64,000 nucleotides of DNA from COE1 sp963596435 (GTDB lineage Bacteria; Bacillota; Clostridia; Lachnospirales; Lachnospiraceae). The number at the start of each line of letters is the position of its first letter. The first letter of the stretch is position 1. The notes under the pieces are model-generated. The model did no database searches. It worked only from the letters and a program-made list of their open reading frames with translations, and had not been told where the DNA came from. The stretch covers positions 1-64,000 of the forward strand of contig CAVBMG010000002.1 in the NCBI GenBank assembly GCA_963596435.1, given 5' to 3'. Made by a program: the position numbers and the translations under genes. Below, in pieces: positions 1-9,360 of this stretch.

Positions 1-65
1 TAGTTAAAAAGACCTTGGAGAGGGTCTCTAAAAACTACTACTATATAATACGAGGTAGGAGTAGA

Positions 66-1043
66 ATGAAAAGAGAAGAGTTTCTGAATACATTATTTGA
101 GAATATACCCAATTATACGAAAGAAGAGCAGGAAGAGATCAGACAGTATTATGAAGAACTGATCTGTGATGGAGTAGAAGCAGGACTGGATGAAGAGGAA
201 GTAATCTCCAGACTGGAATCCCCTGAGAATATAGCATTCAGTCTGAAGAAGGAATATAAGGAAGAAAAGAAAGCAGAAGTCAGTGTTGTCAGCAATTCCC
301 TGGATGATTATACATCCAGTCAGCCTGTTGCTCATGTTGTGATATCAGCCAGAGACAGAGGAATTGCACTGGAACCATCGGAAGATGGACGGGTGCATGT
401 CCATTGTGAAAAAGATGAAATAGATGAGATTGTCTGCTATGAGAAGGAGGGCATGTTCTTCTTTTCACACAGAAGTAAAAGACGGATGCATTTCTTTGGC
501 GGTTTTTCAAGAGTGGATTCTACAATCAAAGTCCAGATACCGGAATCCGTTATGCAGGCAGAATTATCTACGACAAATGGCGGTATCCGTATTTCAGAAA
601 TATCAAAGCCGGAGATGGTCAAAGCACATACGACAAATGGTGGAATTACCTGCAACGATGTAAGAGCCAGCCACGTAGAACTGATCAGTAGCAATGCTTC
701 AGTGAAATGCGAAGATACAAAAGTACAGATGATATGTATGGAATCTACCAATGGAGCTCTAAGATTGAAGGATGTACAGGCAGATGAAAAGCTTGAGGCA
801 CATACAACAAATGGTTCTATTCATTTTGAAGAGATTGATGCGAAAGACATTCAGCTAAAGACAAGTAATGCATCTATCAAGGGTACTTTACGTGGCAAGG
901 GTACAGAGTATGCAATTGAAAGTGGAACCAGCAATGGCAAGAATTCTCTGCCTTCCAAATGGAATCAGAGTGATTCAGCTGCGAAACGCCTGTCAGTTCA
1001 TACCAGCAATGCCAACATTAAGGTAGAATTTGAGGAAGGATAA
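66..1043 (+). CDS. HAAS-type / DUF4097 β-helix envelope protein
   Basis: The 325-residue product has an acidic helical N-terminus (about residues 1-65, starting MKREEFLNTL) of the HAAS/DUF1700 type. Its C-terminal half (about 165-325) is built from recurring TTNGGI and TSNASI units, the signature of DUF4097 adhesin-like β-helices. I chose ATG 66 because a GGTAGGAGT ribosome binding site precedes it; an upstream in-frame start at 15 lacks one. Such proteins usually sit behind a PadR regulator in Bacillota and are thought to belong to envelope-stress modules. That regulator would lie outside this window. No membrane segment is obvious. The molecular function is unknown. Confidence 0.8.
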   Translation: MKREEFLNTLFENIPNYTKEEQEEIRQYYEELICDGVEAGLDEEEVISRLESPENIAFSLKKEYKEEKKAEVSVVSNSLDDYTSSQPVAHVVISARDRGIALEPSEDGRVHVHCEKDEIDEIVCYEKEGMFFFSHRSKRRMHFFGGFSRVDSTIKVQIPESVMQAELSTTNGGIRISEISKPEMVKAHTTNGGITCNDVRASHVELISSNASVKCEDTKVQMICMESTNGALRLKDVQADEKLEAHTTNGSIHFEEIDAKDIQLKTSNASIKGTLRGKGTEYAIESGTSNGKNSLPSKWNQSDSAAKRLSVHTSNANIKVEFEEG

Positions 1044-1085
1044 TGATAGAATAAAGCACAAAAGATAACAAGGAGGCATTTATTT

Positions 1086-1946
1086 ATGTGGTTTGGCTTT
1101 GCCGTAGGTTCTGCCTTTTTTGCAGGAATCACTTCTATCCTTGCAAAATGTGGAATCAAGAAAACGGATTCTGATGTAGCAACTGCGATACGTACAATTG
1201 TGGTATTGATCTTTGCATGGCTGATGGTAGCGGTGACAGGAGCAGGCAGTTCTTTTGCAGGAATTGAGACGAAAACAATGGTATTTCTGGTTCTGTCAGG
1301 AATCGCAACAGGGGCATCCTGGCTTTGCTATTTTAAGGCATTGCAGCTTGGAGATGTGAACAAGGTAGTACCGATTGACAAATCCAGTACAGTGCTTACG
1401 ATCCTACTGGCATTCGTGATACTGGGAGAAGAGATTACTGTCTGGAAACTGCTGGGAATCCTTGGTATTGGCGCAGGAACATTCCTGATGATCCAGAAGA
1501 AACAGGACACAGGGGAACATCAGACAGGAAAAGGGTGGTTTCTGTATGCGGTGTTATCGGCAGTATTTGCCAGTTTGACGTCCATATTAGGTAAAATTGG
1601 AATATCCGGGATTGATTCCAACCTTGGAACGGCGATTCGTACCATTGTAGTGCTCATTATGGCATGGCTGGTTGTCCTGATAAAAGGCAAACAACGTGAA
1701 GTGAAGGAAGTAACCAGACATGAATTACTGTTTATTATTTTATCGGGAATCGCCACAGGCGCATCCTGGCTTTGCTACTACAGGGCTTTACAGACCGGAC
1801 CTGCCAGTGTGATCGTTCCGATTGACAAGTTAAGCATTCTGGTTTCTATTGCTTTTTCCTATGTGGTATTCAAAGAGAAACTGACAAAAAAATCATTGTC
1901 AGGTTTAATATTGATCGTAGCCGGTACACTGGTGATGCTGTTATAA
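1086..1946 (+). CDS. EamA/DMT-family transporter
   Basis: This is a 286-residue integral membrane protein made of two homologous EamA halves of about 140 residues. Both halves repeat the same signatures: ATAIRTIVVLI-like, then SGIATGASWLCY, then VVPIDK/IVPIDK. About ten membrane helices are expected. The family exports or exchanges small metabolites such as amino acids or nucleotides, but the substrate cannot be read from sequence. An AAGGAGG site precedes ATG 1086. It follows the HAAS/DUF4097 gene by 42 bases and may be cotranscribed. The direct-repeat promoter of the next operon begins right after its stop codon. Confidence 0.88.
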   Translation: MWFGFAVGSAFFAGITSILAKCGIKKTDSDVATAIRTIVVLIFAWLMVAVTGAGSSFAGIETKTMVFLVLSGIATGASWLCYFKALQLGDVNKVVPIDKSSTVLTILLAFVILGEEITVWKLLGILGIGAGTFLMIQKKQDTGEHQTGKGWFLYAVLSAVFASLTSILGKIGISGIDSNLGTAIRTIVVLIMAWLVVLIKGKQREVKEVTRHELLFIILSGIATGASWLCYYRALQTGPASVIVPIDKLSILVSIAFSYVVFKEKLTKKSLSGLILIVAGTLVMLL

Positions 1947-1950
1947 AAAC

Positions 1951-2006
1951 TGTTTAGGAAATGTTTAGCTTTTTCATATATTTTTGTTAATGACGTATCG
2001 TATTAT
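1951..2006 (+). promoter_or_regulatory. Direct-repeat operator and -10 upstream of the kinase gene
   Basis: Positions 1951-1968 read TGTTTAGGAAATGTTTAG, two GTTTAG half-sites with an 11-bp period. A -10-like TATTAT lies at 2001-2006, 32 bases after the repeat, and no good -35 is seen. OmpR-family regulators typically bind such 10-11 bp direct repeats and activate promoters with weak -35 boxes. A near-identical element lies at 3937-3954, upstream of the DUF368 gene. Confidence 0.6.
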
Positions 2007-2048
2007 AGAATACAAAATCAAGAGATCGTGTGATGTGGAGGTATCTAT

Positions 2049-3233
2049 ATGTCAGAGAAGTGGAAAACAGTAAAAGGCAGAATTTTTATCTCGAATGCAT
2101 GTATGGTGTTCGTGGCGCTGGCACTTTTTCTGCTGATTAATCTGATTGTGATAGAGATCTATTCAGAAACGATAGAAACAGAGCTGCTGGCATCCGTGGA
2201 ACATTTGATAGATGAAAATGGGATGAAACAGTTTATTGAGGACTGGACGATTCAAAGGAACAGTTTCATTGCCTTTTTCATCGTGGATGGTGTGGTCTGC
2301 ATTATCGTTCTGCTGATGGTCAGCCAGCTTTTTACCAATCATCTGACGCAGTATATCATGAAGCCCCTGGACGAACTGTTAGATGGAACGAACAGAATAC
2401 GGACGAATTGTCTGACACAGAATATTGAATATACAGGAAGTGCTGAATTTGAGAATCTGTGCCATACATTCAATGACATGCAGGGGCATATTCTGGAGGA
2501 ACAGGAGAAGAACAGGAAATATGAGAAAGCCAGAACAGATATGATCGCGGGCATCTCACATGACCTCAAGACTCCCCTTACTGCAATCAAAGGCTCGATC
2601 AAAGCATTGCTGGATGGAATCGCAACAACACCGGAACGCAAGGAGCAGTTCTTACAGACCGCTTATCGCCGAAGTGAAGATATGGATACGCTGCTGAACC
2701 AGCTATTCTATCTGTCCAAGATGGAAACTGGTAATATGCCGATTCATCTCTCGAAAATAGAATTAAACTCCTTTGTACATACCTATGTGCAGGCAAAGCA
2801 GGAATATCTGCAAAAGGATGAACAGAGTCTGACACTTGAGACAGACGGCAGTCCTGTCAGAGTCGCAGCGGATCCGGAGCAGTTGTGCAGGATTTTGGAC
2901 AACCTGATGGAGAACAGCAGGAAATATGCAGAAGTAACACCGTTAGAGATGAAGATCACGTTGTCCGAGACAGGCAGTGGAGTTGGCATTTGTTTTTCTG
3001 ATAATGGAGCAGGTGTTCCTGAGGATAAGCTGCCACATATTTTTGAAGAATTCTATCGGGGAGATGAATCCAGAAACCGCAGGGAAGGCAATGGGCTGGG
3101 GCTTTATATTGTAAAATATCTGATAGAAGCAATGAAAGGTCATGTCTGGGCAGAAAATGCAGGCGGACTGCATATCTATATGGAATTACCGATTCTTGCA
3201 GGAGAGGAAGTAGAGGAAAATGGCAAACAATAA
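2049..3233 (+). CDS. Sensor histidine kinase (two-component system)
   Basis: The 394-residue kinase has two N-terminal membrane helices (about residues 12-35 and 75-98) flanking a short extracytoplasmic loop of about 40 residues. A HAMP-like linker follows. The HisKA domain carries phospho-acceptor His171 in GISHDLKTPLTAIKG, and the HATPase domain shows the N box (DNLMENSRKYA) and G boxes (DNGAGVPE, GNGLGLYIVK). The short sensor loop resembles kinases that sense membrane or cell-wall stress. An AGGTATCT-type site precedes ATG 2049. Its 3' end overlaps the response regulator by 14 bases, so the two are translationally coupled in the less common kinase-first order. Confidence 0.93.
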   Translation: MSEKWKTVKGRIFISNACMVFVALALFLLINLIVIEIYSETIETELLASVEHLIDENGMKQFIEDWTIQRNSFIAFFIVDGVVCIIVLLMVSQLFTNHLTQYIMKPLDELLDGTNRIRTNCLTQNIEYTGSAEFENLCHTFNDMQGHILEEQEKNRKYEKARTDMIAGISHDLKTPLTAIKGSIKALLDGIATTPERKEQFLQTAYRRSEDMDTLLNQLFYLSKMETGNMPIHLSKIELNSFVHTYVQAKQEYLQKDEQSLTLETDGSPVRVAADPEQLCRILDNLMENSRKYAEVTPLEMKITLSETGSGVGICFSDNGAGVPEDKLPHIFEEFYRGDESRNRREGNGLGLYIVKYLIEAMKGHVWAENAGGLHIYMELPILAGEEVEENGKQ

Positions 3234-3933
3234 AAGGATTCTCATTGTAGAGGATGATGCGGATATCAGCATGATAGAAGAAGCCTATCTGCAGTCAGCA
3301 GGCTTTGATACACAGGTTGTTTCGGACGGGGAGAAAGTCATGCAGACTCTTGAAAAACAGGAATTTGATCTGATTTTGTTAGACCTGATGCTGCCGGGCA
3401 GAAGCGGATATGAAATCTGTAAGGATATAAGGGAGAAACTGGATATTCCTGTTCTGATGGTAACGGCGAAGCAGGAATCCGTGGACAAAATTCGCGGGCT
3501 GGGACTTGGTGCAGATGATTATATCACGAAGCCTTTTGACCCATCCGAACTGGTGGCAAGAGTCAATGCGAACCTGCGGCAGTATGAACGTATGCTGCAT
3601 AAAGTGTCAGATGAGAAAGCAAAAGAGCCGGAAGAGATCAGGATTGGTAACAATATCAGGATTCTGGTAAACAGTTGGAAAGTCTATAAAGATGACGAAG
3701 AAATCAGGTTCCCGAATCGGGAATTTGAGCTTCTGACATTTCTGGCTTCCAATCCCAATATCGTCTTTTCCAAAGAACAGTTATTTGAGAAGATATGGGG
3801 CTATGACTATGTGGGAGACAGTGCAACGGTCATGGTGCATATCAACCGGATCCGGGAGAAAATCGAAGATGATAGTAAGAACCCGAAAATTCTCGAGACA
3901 GTATGGGGAGCTGGGTATCGTTTGAATAAATAG
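3220..3933 (+). CDS. OmpR-family response regulator
   Basis: The 237-residue regulator has a receiver domain (about residues 5-118) with phospho-acceptor Asp55 in LILLDLMLPGRSG, a conserved Lys in ITKPFDP, and a C-terminal winged-helix DNA-binding domain (about 140-237) with the typical ending GAGYRLNK. It starts inside the end of the kinase gene. It probably binds the 11-bp-period direct repeats found upstream of the kinase (1951-1968) and downstream of its own gene before DUF368 (3937-3954). Its regulon would then include autoregulation and the DUF368 protein. Confidence 0.94.
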   Translation: MANNKRILIVEDDADISMIEEAYLQSAGFDTQVVSDGEKVMQTLEKQEFDLILLDLMLPGRSGYEICKDIREKLDIPVLMVTAKQESVDKIRGLGLGADDYITKPFDPSELVARVNANLRQYERMLHKVSDEKAKEPEEIRIGNNIRILVNSWKVYKDDEEIRFPNREFELLTFLASNPNIVFSKEQLFEKIWGYDYVGDSATVMVHINRIREKIEDDSKNPKILETVWGAGYRLNK

Positions 3934-3936
3934 CAC

Positions 3937-3993
3937 AGTTTAAGAATTGTTTAGATATTTACCTTCTGTTTGTTTAATGCAGGTTGCTAGGAT
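3937..3993 (+). promoter_or_regulatory. Second direct-repeat operator and extended -10
   Basis: Positions 3937-3954 read AGTTTAAGAATTGTTTAG, matching the element at 1951-1968 at 15 of 18 bases with the same 11-bp period. An extended -10, TGC then TAGGAT, ends at 3993. The gap from repeat to -10 is 33 bases, against 32 at the other site. Similar spacing at both copies supports a shared activator site. Confidence 0.6.
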
Positions 3994-4024
3994 AACCTCA
4001 GAAAAGAAACAGGAGGTTTTTATT

Positions 4025-4900
4025 ATGATAAAAGAAGCGGTTAATGGATTTTGTATGGCACTGGCAGACAGTGTACCGGGAGTATCGGGTGGCACAGTTG
4101 CCTTTATTATGGGATTTTACGATCAGTTCATAGGTTCCATTCATGATATGGCTTTTGGTTCCATACAGGAGAAAAAGGCAGCACTGCGCTATCTGGTGAA
4201 GCTGGGAATAGGATGGATAATCGGAATGGGGCTGGCAGTTGTGATACTTTCCAGTCTGTTCGAGAGTCATATTTATGTAGTCAGTTCCCTGTTCATAGGT
4301 TTTATACTGGGTGCGATTCCCCTGATTGTTCTGGAAGAGAAGGATAATCTCAGAGAGGTTGGAAAAGGCATTGTTTTTTGTCTCATCGGCATTGCTATCG
4401 TAGCTGGAATTACCTGGCTGAATGGAAGAACAGGAAGTGCTGCAATGGATCTGAGTCAGTTCTCAGGCGCTATGGGACTGAAATTATTTGTAATCGGTAT
4501 GATTGCTATTTCAGCAATGTTCCTTCCTGGAATCTCCGGCTCCACACTGTTGCTGATCTTTGGAGCCTATATCCCTGTGATTACAGCAGTAAAAGGTATT
4601 CTTTCCTTAAAGTTTGCCTATTTACCGGCGCTGATATTCTTTGGTTGTGGCGTACTGACAGGGGCTGTTACAGTAGTGAAGGTAATTAAGGTTTGTCTGG
4701 AGAAGTTTCGTTTGCAGACGGTCTATCTTATTCTTGGTATGATGATCGGTTCTTTCTATGCCATTGTTATGGGACCAACAACCCTCAGCATCCCACAGCA
4801 TGCACTGCATATGACAGACTTTAATGTAATTGCAGCACTGGTTGGTGCAGGACTCGTAGTAGGTATGCAGAACGTGAAGGAGAAATACTTTACCTTTTGA
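4025..4900 (+). CDS. DUF368 membrane protein
   Basis: The 291-residue polytopic membrane protein carries the DUF368 hallmarks: the N-terminal ALADSVPGVSGGTVAFIMGFYD and a second inverted copy, MFLPGISGSTLLLIFGAY. The internal duplication suggests a transporter. Members of this superfamily have been linked to undecaprenyl-phosphate recycling, though that role is inferred here. I chose ATG 4025 because AGGAGG lies 8 bases upstream; an earlier in-frame start at 3947 falls in the promoter. The same direct repeat precedes this gene and the two-component pair, so it is the probable target of that system. Confidence 0.85.
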   Translation: MIKEAVNGFCMALADSVPGVSGGTVAFIMGFYDQFIGSIHDMAFGSIQEKKAALRYLVKLGIGWIIGMGLAVVILSSLFESHIYVVSSLFIGFILGAIPLIVLEEKDNLREVGKGIVFCLIGIAIVAGITWLNGRTGSAAMDLSQFSGAMGLKLFVIGMIAISAMFLPGISGSTLLLIFGAYIPVITAVKGILSLKFAYLPALIFFGCGVLTGAVTVVKVIKVCLEKFRLQTVYLILGMMIGSFYAIVMGPTTLSIPQHALHMTDFNVIAALVGAGLVVGMQNVKEKYFTF

Positions 4901-4981
4901 CACCTTTTCAATCGAATATAGCTTTACTTATAAATGTTGTATGGTAAAATTACTTTGAAAGACAGGTTACAAAACGACACC
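4898..4981 (+). promoter_or_regulatory. GH127 promoter region with AraC-type motifs
   Basis: TGACACCTTTTC lies at 4898-4909 and TTACAAAACGACACC at 4967-4981. Both have counterparts in the promoter of the ABC importer: the 12-mer ACACCTTTTCAA (4900-4911) recurs inverted at 11992-12003, and the 15-mer recurs at 12042-12056 with one change. A weak promoter TTTACT-N16-TAAAAT is at 4923-4950. The adjacent AraC protein at 10982-11836 is the likely binder. Confidence 0.5.
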
Positions 4982-5019
4982 GAATATAGATGATTCGTTA
5001 GAAAGGGGTATTTAGACAA

Positions 5020-7095
5020 ATGAATGAGAGGTATTTCAGCAGACCGGTAGACTTAAAGAATATGAAGGTAACGGATGCATTCTGGCATCGGGAGCAGGAG
5101 CTGGTCAGAACCGAAGTTATCCCGTATCAGTGGGAGGCGCTCAATGACCGTGTAGAAGGAGCAGCACCCAGCTATTGTATGCATAACTTCCGCGTGGCTG
5201 GCAATATGATGAAGGAGAAAAAGGCAAAGGGAAGTGCTTATATAGCACCGACTTATACATATAGAGGTTTTGAATCATTGCCGGACGACCCGAAACACCC
5301 GGATGATGATAAATTCTATGGATTCGTTTTTCAGGATACGGATTTCTCCAAATGGATCGAAGCAGTCGCCTATTCCCTGACACAGCATCCAGATGAGAAG
5401 CTGGAGGCAACAGCAGACGAAGCTATTGACATTGTGTGTGCAGCGCAGCTTGAGAATGGATATCTGGACACTTATTATATTATCAATGGTATGGATCAGT
5501 CTTTTTCCAATCTGAAGGATCACCATGAGCTGTATTGTCTGGGACATCTTGTAGAGGGTGCTGTGGCTTATTATGAAGCAACAGGCAAGGATAAGCTTTT
5601 AAAGGCTGCCTGCCGTTTCGCTGATTATGTAGACAGTTATTTTGGACCGGAAGAGGGCAAGTGCAAAGGATATCCAGGACATGAGATCGCAGAGATGGCA
5701 CTTGTTCGTCTGTATCAGGTAACTGGCGAAGAGAAATATCTGAAACTGAGCAGCTTTTTCCTGAATCAGAGAGGAACAGAGCCGAAATATTTCCGTTTAG
5801 AGGATGAAGCCAGAGCGAAGGCAGAGGGTAAGCCTTTTAAGCCGGATATGAGTCCGCTCAGTTATTCTTATTATCAGGCACATACCAGAGTACAGTCACA
5901 GGATGAGGCATTTGGACATTCTGTTCGTGCTGTATATCTCTATTCTGGTATGGCAGATGTAGCGAGACTGACCAATGATGAAGAGATGTATGCGGCATGT
6001 AAGCGTCTGTGGAAGAGTGTTACCAGAGATAAGATGTACGTAACAGGTGGTATCGGTGCGACTCATATGGGAGAGGCATTTTCCTTCCCGTTTGATCTGC
6101 CAAATGACACTGCTTATTCAGAGACTTGTGCTGCAATCGGTCTGGCTTTCTTTGCAAGAAGAATGCTGGAGATAGAGGCTGACAGTCATTATGGAGATGT
6201 GCTGGAGCAGTCCCTGTACAATACAGTACTGAGCGGTATGGCGTTGGATGGCAAGAGCTTCTTCTACGTTAATCCACTGGAGGTTCTGCCGGAGGCATGC
6301 CATAAGGATCAGCGCAAGATGCATGTAAAATCAGTGCGCCAAAAGTGGTTTGGCTGTGCATGCTGTCCTCCTAATATTGCAAGAATTGTAAGCTCTGTGG
6401 CAAGCTATGCCTATACAGAGAACGAAGATACCCTGTGGACACATTTATATATGGGCAGTGAAGTGAAAAAGACTGTGAACGGGGATGCTTTTACATTAAG
6501 TATGACAAGCAAAATGCCCTGGTCTGGTGAAGCACAGGCAACAATCAAAAATGACACACCTGTCACATGTACACTGGCGTTCCGTATTCCTGGCTGGAGT
6601 AATGCTGCAAAAGCAGAGATCACTACGACAGCAGAGGTAGAGAGAACACAGGAGAAGGGTTATGTATATCTGACAGGCACCTGGAAGGATGGAGACAGCG
6701 TAACATTCAACTTCCCGATGCCGGTACATATGGTCATGGCAGACAGCAGAGTACGCGAGGATATCGGCAAGGTAGCCTTTACAAGAGGTCCTATTACCTA
6801 CTGTATGGAAGAGATTGATAATGGCAAAGACCTGCATCTGCTGCATGTAGACATGGACAGATTGCAGGGCAAGGATGGCTGGAACGTAGAGTTGGCAACC
6901 AATGAAGAAATGGGACATCCAATGACAATCCTGAAAGTGCCGGCTCTCCGTGAAGAGGCATACGGACAGGAAGAGGACAGCCTCTATACAGAGTACCATC
7001 CTGTCAAAGATACACCGGTGCAGGCTGTATTTGTACCTTATTATGCATGGAATAATCGTGGCGAGGGTGAGATGAGCGTGTGGATCAGGCTCTAA
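5020..7095 (+). CDS. GH127 β-L-arabinofuranosidase
   Basis: The 691-residue protein is a full-length glycoside hydrolase family 127 (former DUF1680) member. The zinc/thiolate catalytic site is intact: Glu368-Thr-Cys370 in YSETCAAIG, and Cys448-Cys449 in CACCPPNIAR, equivalent to the Glu/Cys/Cys-Cys set of characterised family members. There is no signal peptide, so it acts in the cytoplasm on imported arabinose-containing oligosaccharides. The double-β-barrel C-terminus follows about residue 470. An AAAGGGG site precedes ATG 5020. Neighbours are an AraC regulator and GH27, plus a promoter that shares motifs with the CUT1 importer. Confidence 0.92.
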   Translation: MNERYFSRPVDLKNMKVTDAFWHREQELVRTEVIPYQWEALNDRVEGAAPSYCMHNFRVAGNMMKEKKAKGSAYIAPTYTYRGFESLPDDPKHPDDDKFYGFVFQDTDFSKWIEAVAYSLTQHPDEKLEATADEAIDIVCAAQLENGYLDTYYIINGMDQSFSNLKDHHELYCLGHLVEGAVAYYEATGKDKLLKAACRFADYVDSYFGPEEGKCKGYPGHEIAEMALVRLYQVTGEEKYLKLSSFFLNQRGTEPKYFRLEDEARAKAEGKPFKPDMSPLSYSYYQAHTRVQSQDEAFGHSVRAVYLYSGMADVARLTNDEEMYAACKRLWKSVTRDKMYVTGGIGATHMGEAFSFPFDLPNDTAYSETCAAIGLAFFARRMLEIEADSHYGDVLEQSLYNTVLSGMALDGKSFFYVNPLEVLPEACHKDQRKMHVKSVRQKWFGCACCPPNIARIVSSVASYAYTENEDTLWTHLYMGSEVKKTVNGDAFTLSMTSKMPWSGEAQATIKNDTPVTCTLAFRIPGWSNAAKAEITTTAEVERTQEKGYVYLTGTWKDGDSVTFNFPMPVHMVMADSRVREDIGKVAFTRGPITYCMEEIDNGKDLHLLHVDMDRLQGKDGWNVELATNEEMGHPMTILKVPALREEAYGQEEDSLYTEYHPVKDTPVQAVFVPYYAWNNRGEGEMSVWIRL

Positions 7096-7941
7096 TCAGC
7101 CATTACGCCTGCGGTATTCTTCAGGAGTACACTGCATATATTTGCGAAAGACTTTAGCAAAGTAGTTGCCATTCTGAAAACCACAGTTCATAGCGATTTG
7201 TTCTATGGAATCAGAGGTATTTAATAAAAGGGACAGGGCATGCTCAATGCGCAGTTTCGTCAGATACTGCAAAGGAGTCTGCCCTGTTTCTTTGCGAAAG
7301 CAGCGTGTCAGATGTTCGTGTGAGATATTGCAGGCATCGGCAACCTGGCTGATGCTTTCCAGAGTGGCGAAATGTTGTCTGATGTATTGCATTGCCTGTA
7401 CGATCAGGTGGGATTCATTTAAGCGTGGAGTCTCTAATTCCCGAAGAAGCTGCGCCAGAAAACGATATAGAAATTCACTGCTTTCATATAAGGCAAGACT
7501 GCCATTCCTTCTGTAATTTTCAAAGAACTGAAGATACAGCAGAATGGGGGAGCTGTCCAGAGGAATGGTAAAGACGGAGCCGGTCTGTGTCTGGCAGGTG
7601 TTCCAGAACGCCCTGGCGGCACTACCATTAAAATGCAGATAGAAGAATTCCCATTCCTGATTTTCAGGCGACTGTGGAAGATAGTAGCTGCTGTTTTGTG
7701 GCATTTGTGCAAAAAAGCCCATACCTGGCTGCAATAATGTCTTTTGTCCATTTTCTTCATAGATACCGCAGCCCTTCAGGGTATACTGAAGCAGATAGCC
7801 ACCGTAAGATAGACGGTGACTGTTATCGTAATGGTAAGAAATATCTGTTCTTTTCTCAATTCCAGTGTCTAATAGTATAAGCGGCAGCTCTGCCATTTGT
7901 TCATGTTGGATAAAACCATAATTCCCGTAATGATATTGCAT
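7096..7941 (-). CDS. AraC-family transcriptional regulator
   Basis: The 281-residue regulator has an N-terminal AraC_binding cupin-like domain (about residues 15-150) and a C-terminal AraC double helix-turn-helix (about 180-280). The second helix-turn-helix carries the usual FQNGNYFAKVFRKYMQCTPEEYRRR motif pattern. I placed the start at 7941 (MQYHYGNYG) because GGAGGG lies 10 bases upstream. Longer in-frame starts would run into the GH27 gene's 5' end. It lies between GH127 and GH27 and is divergent from GH27, so it probably controls one or both in response to a sugar. Confidence 0.9.
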   Translation of the reverse strand: MQYHYGNYGFIQHEQMAELPLILLDTGIEKRTDISYHYDNSHRLSYGGYLLQYTLKGCGIYEENGQKTLLQPGMGFFAQMPQNSSYYLPQSPENQEWEFFYLHFNGSAARAFWNTCQTQTGSVFTIPLDSSPILLYLQFFENYRRNGSLALYESSEFLYRFLAQLLRELETPRLNESHLIVQAMQYIRQHFATLESISQVADACNISHEHLTRCFRKETGQTPLQYLTKLRIEHALSLLLNTSDSIEQIAMNCGFQNGNYFAKVFRKYMQCTPEEYRRRNG

Positions 7942-7974
7942 CAAAAAATTACCCTCCATATCAAAGAAGTATTC

Positions 7975-8003
7975 TTGAAACCTTATATTTATCATATTAC
8001 AAT
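7975..8003 (+). promoter_or_regulatory. Promoter of the GH27 gene
   Basis: TTGAAA (7975-7980), a 17-base spacer and TACAAT (7998-8003) form a good σA promoter in the AraC/GH27 divergent region. A small inverted repeat, GAATC/GATTC (8025-8040), lies between it and the AGGAGG of the GH27 gene. Confidence 0.65.
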
Positions 8004-8053
8004 TAGGATGAGAAGGAAAGTAAAGAATCAAAAAAGATTCAAGGAGGTTATAT

Positions 8054-9349
8054 ATGAACAAGAACAATTTTGCAGTGACACCACCTATGGGGTGGAACAG
8101 TTATGATTATTATGACACGACTGTCAATGAAGCACAGATTCGTGCCAATGCCGAGTATATGGCGAAGCATTTGAAGAAGTATGGCTGGGAGTATGTGATT
8201 ATTGATATTGAATGGTATTCCAATGACGCAGGCACACAGAGAGATAAGTACCAGTATATTCCTTTTGGGGATGATGAAATGGATGAATATTCCAGATTCC
8301 AGCCAAGCCCTAAGAGATTCCCGTCATCTGCTGATGGAACAGGATTTACCAAGCTGGCAGAATATATCCACAGTCTGGGACTTAAATTTGGTATTCATAT
8401 CATGCGAGGTATTCCAAGAAAAGCGGCAGAGCAGCACTGTGCAGTATTGGGTACAACAGCAACTGCCAATGAAATCGCAGATGCAAACTCTATTTGTATC
8501 TGGAATCCAGATATGTATGGTGTGAAGAATACGCCGGAAGGACAGGCATATTATGATTCTCTGATTGCCATGTATGCACAGTGGGGCGTAGATTTCATCA
8601 AATGTGATGATATCTGTGACAGCAGATTATACCGCGAAGAATATTTCAATGGCTGGCATGAGACGAGAATGTTACATGAAGCTATCTTAAAGAGTGGAAG
8701 AGATATTGTGCTTAGTTTATCTCCGGGACCAGCTCATATTGACCTTGCATGGCAGTACTGTGAATATGCGAATATGTGGCGTATCACAGATGACCTGTGG
8801 GACGACTGGAAGCTGTTAAAGAATATGTTCTGGCGTTGTGAGATGTGGCAGGATCATGTAAGACAGGGCTGCTTCCCTGACTGCGATATGCTGCCAATTG
8901 GTACTTTAGGTGGTGGCTTCGGAAATGGTGAATGGCAGACTCGCTTCACGAAGGATGAGCAAAAGACATTGATGACTTTATGGTGTATGTTCCGTTCTCC
9001 ACTGATGATCGGCGCAGAACTGACGAAGATGGATGACTGGACATTGTCTTTGCTTACGAACGAAGAACTGCTGGCATTGATGGGAGAGCATTGCAGAGGC
9101 AAGCAGCTCAGACGTACAGATACAGAAGCTGTATGGCTCAATGTAAACAGTGAAAATAATGACACACATGTCGCTTTATTTAACTTAGGTGATGAAGAAC
9201 AGACCTTGACTGTATCACTTGAAACATTAGAAGCAGATAAGACCTATACCCTGCATGAATTGTGGGATAAGACGGATGCACAGATCACGGGAAATGAAGT
9301 GAAGGCAGTTGTACCGGCGCATGGAGTGAAGGTATATAAGATAAAGTAA
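8054..9349 (+). CDS. GH27 glycosidase (α-galactosidase / β-L-arabinopyranosidase type)
   Basis: The 431-residue protein has the GH27 start motif TPPMGWNSYDYYD, the nucleophile region FIKCDD (Asp185) and the acid/base region RITDDLWDDW (Asp246). A β-sandwich C-terminal domain follows about residue 340. It lacks a signal peptide and is therefore cytoplasmic. GH27 covers α-galactosidases, α-N-acetylgalactosaminidases and β-L-arabinopyranosidases. Pairing with GH127 suggests plant arabinogalactan or arabinan side chains, but the substrate is not settled by sequence. AAGGAGG precedes ATG 8054 and a strong terminator follows. Confidence 0.9.
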   Translation: MNKNNFAVTPPMGWNSYDYYDTTVNEAQIRANAEYMAKHLKKYGWEYVIIDIEWYSNDAGTQRDKYQYIPFGDDEMDEYSRFQPSPKRFPSSADGTGFTKLAEYIHSLGLKFGIHIMRGIPRKAAEQHCAVLGTTATANEIADANSICIWNPDMYGVKNTPEGQAYYDSLIAMYAQWGVDFIKCDDICDSRLYREEYFNGWHETRMLHEAILKSGRDIVLSLSPGPAHIDLAWQYCEYANMWRITDDLWDDWKLLKNMFWRCEMWQDHVRQGCFPDCDMLPIGTLGGGFGNGEWQTRFTKDEQKTLMTLWCMFRSPLMIGAELTKMDDWTLSLLTNEELLALMGEHCRGKQLRRTDTEAVWLNVNSENNDTHVALFNLGDEEQTLTVSLETLEADKTYTLHELWDKTDAQITGNEVKAVVPAHGVKVYKIK

Positions 9350-9360
9350 CAGGCAAAACA

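Noticed and set aside
6496..6999. 167-codon minus-strand ORF inside GH127
   Set aside because: It is antisense to a well-conserved catalytic gene, is Cys/His-rich nonsense and has no ribosome binding site.
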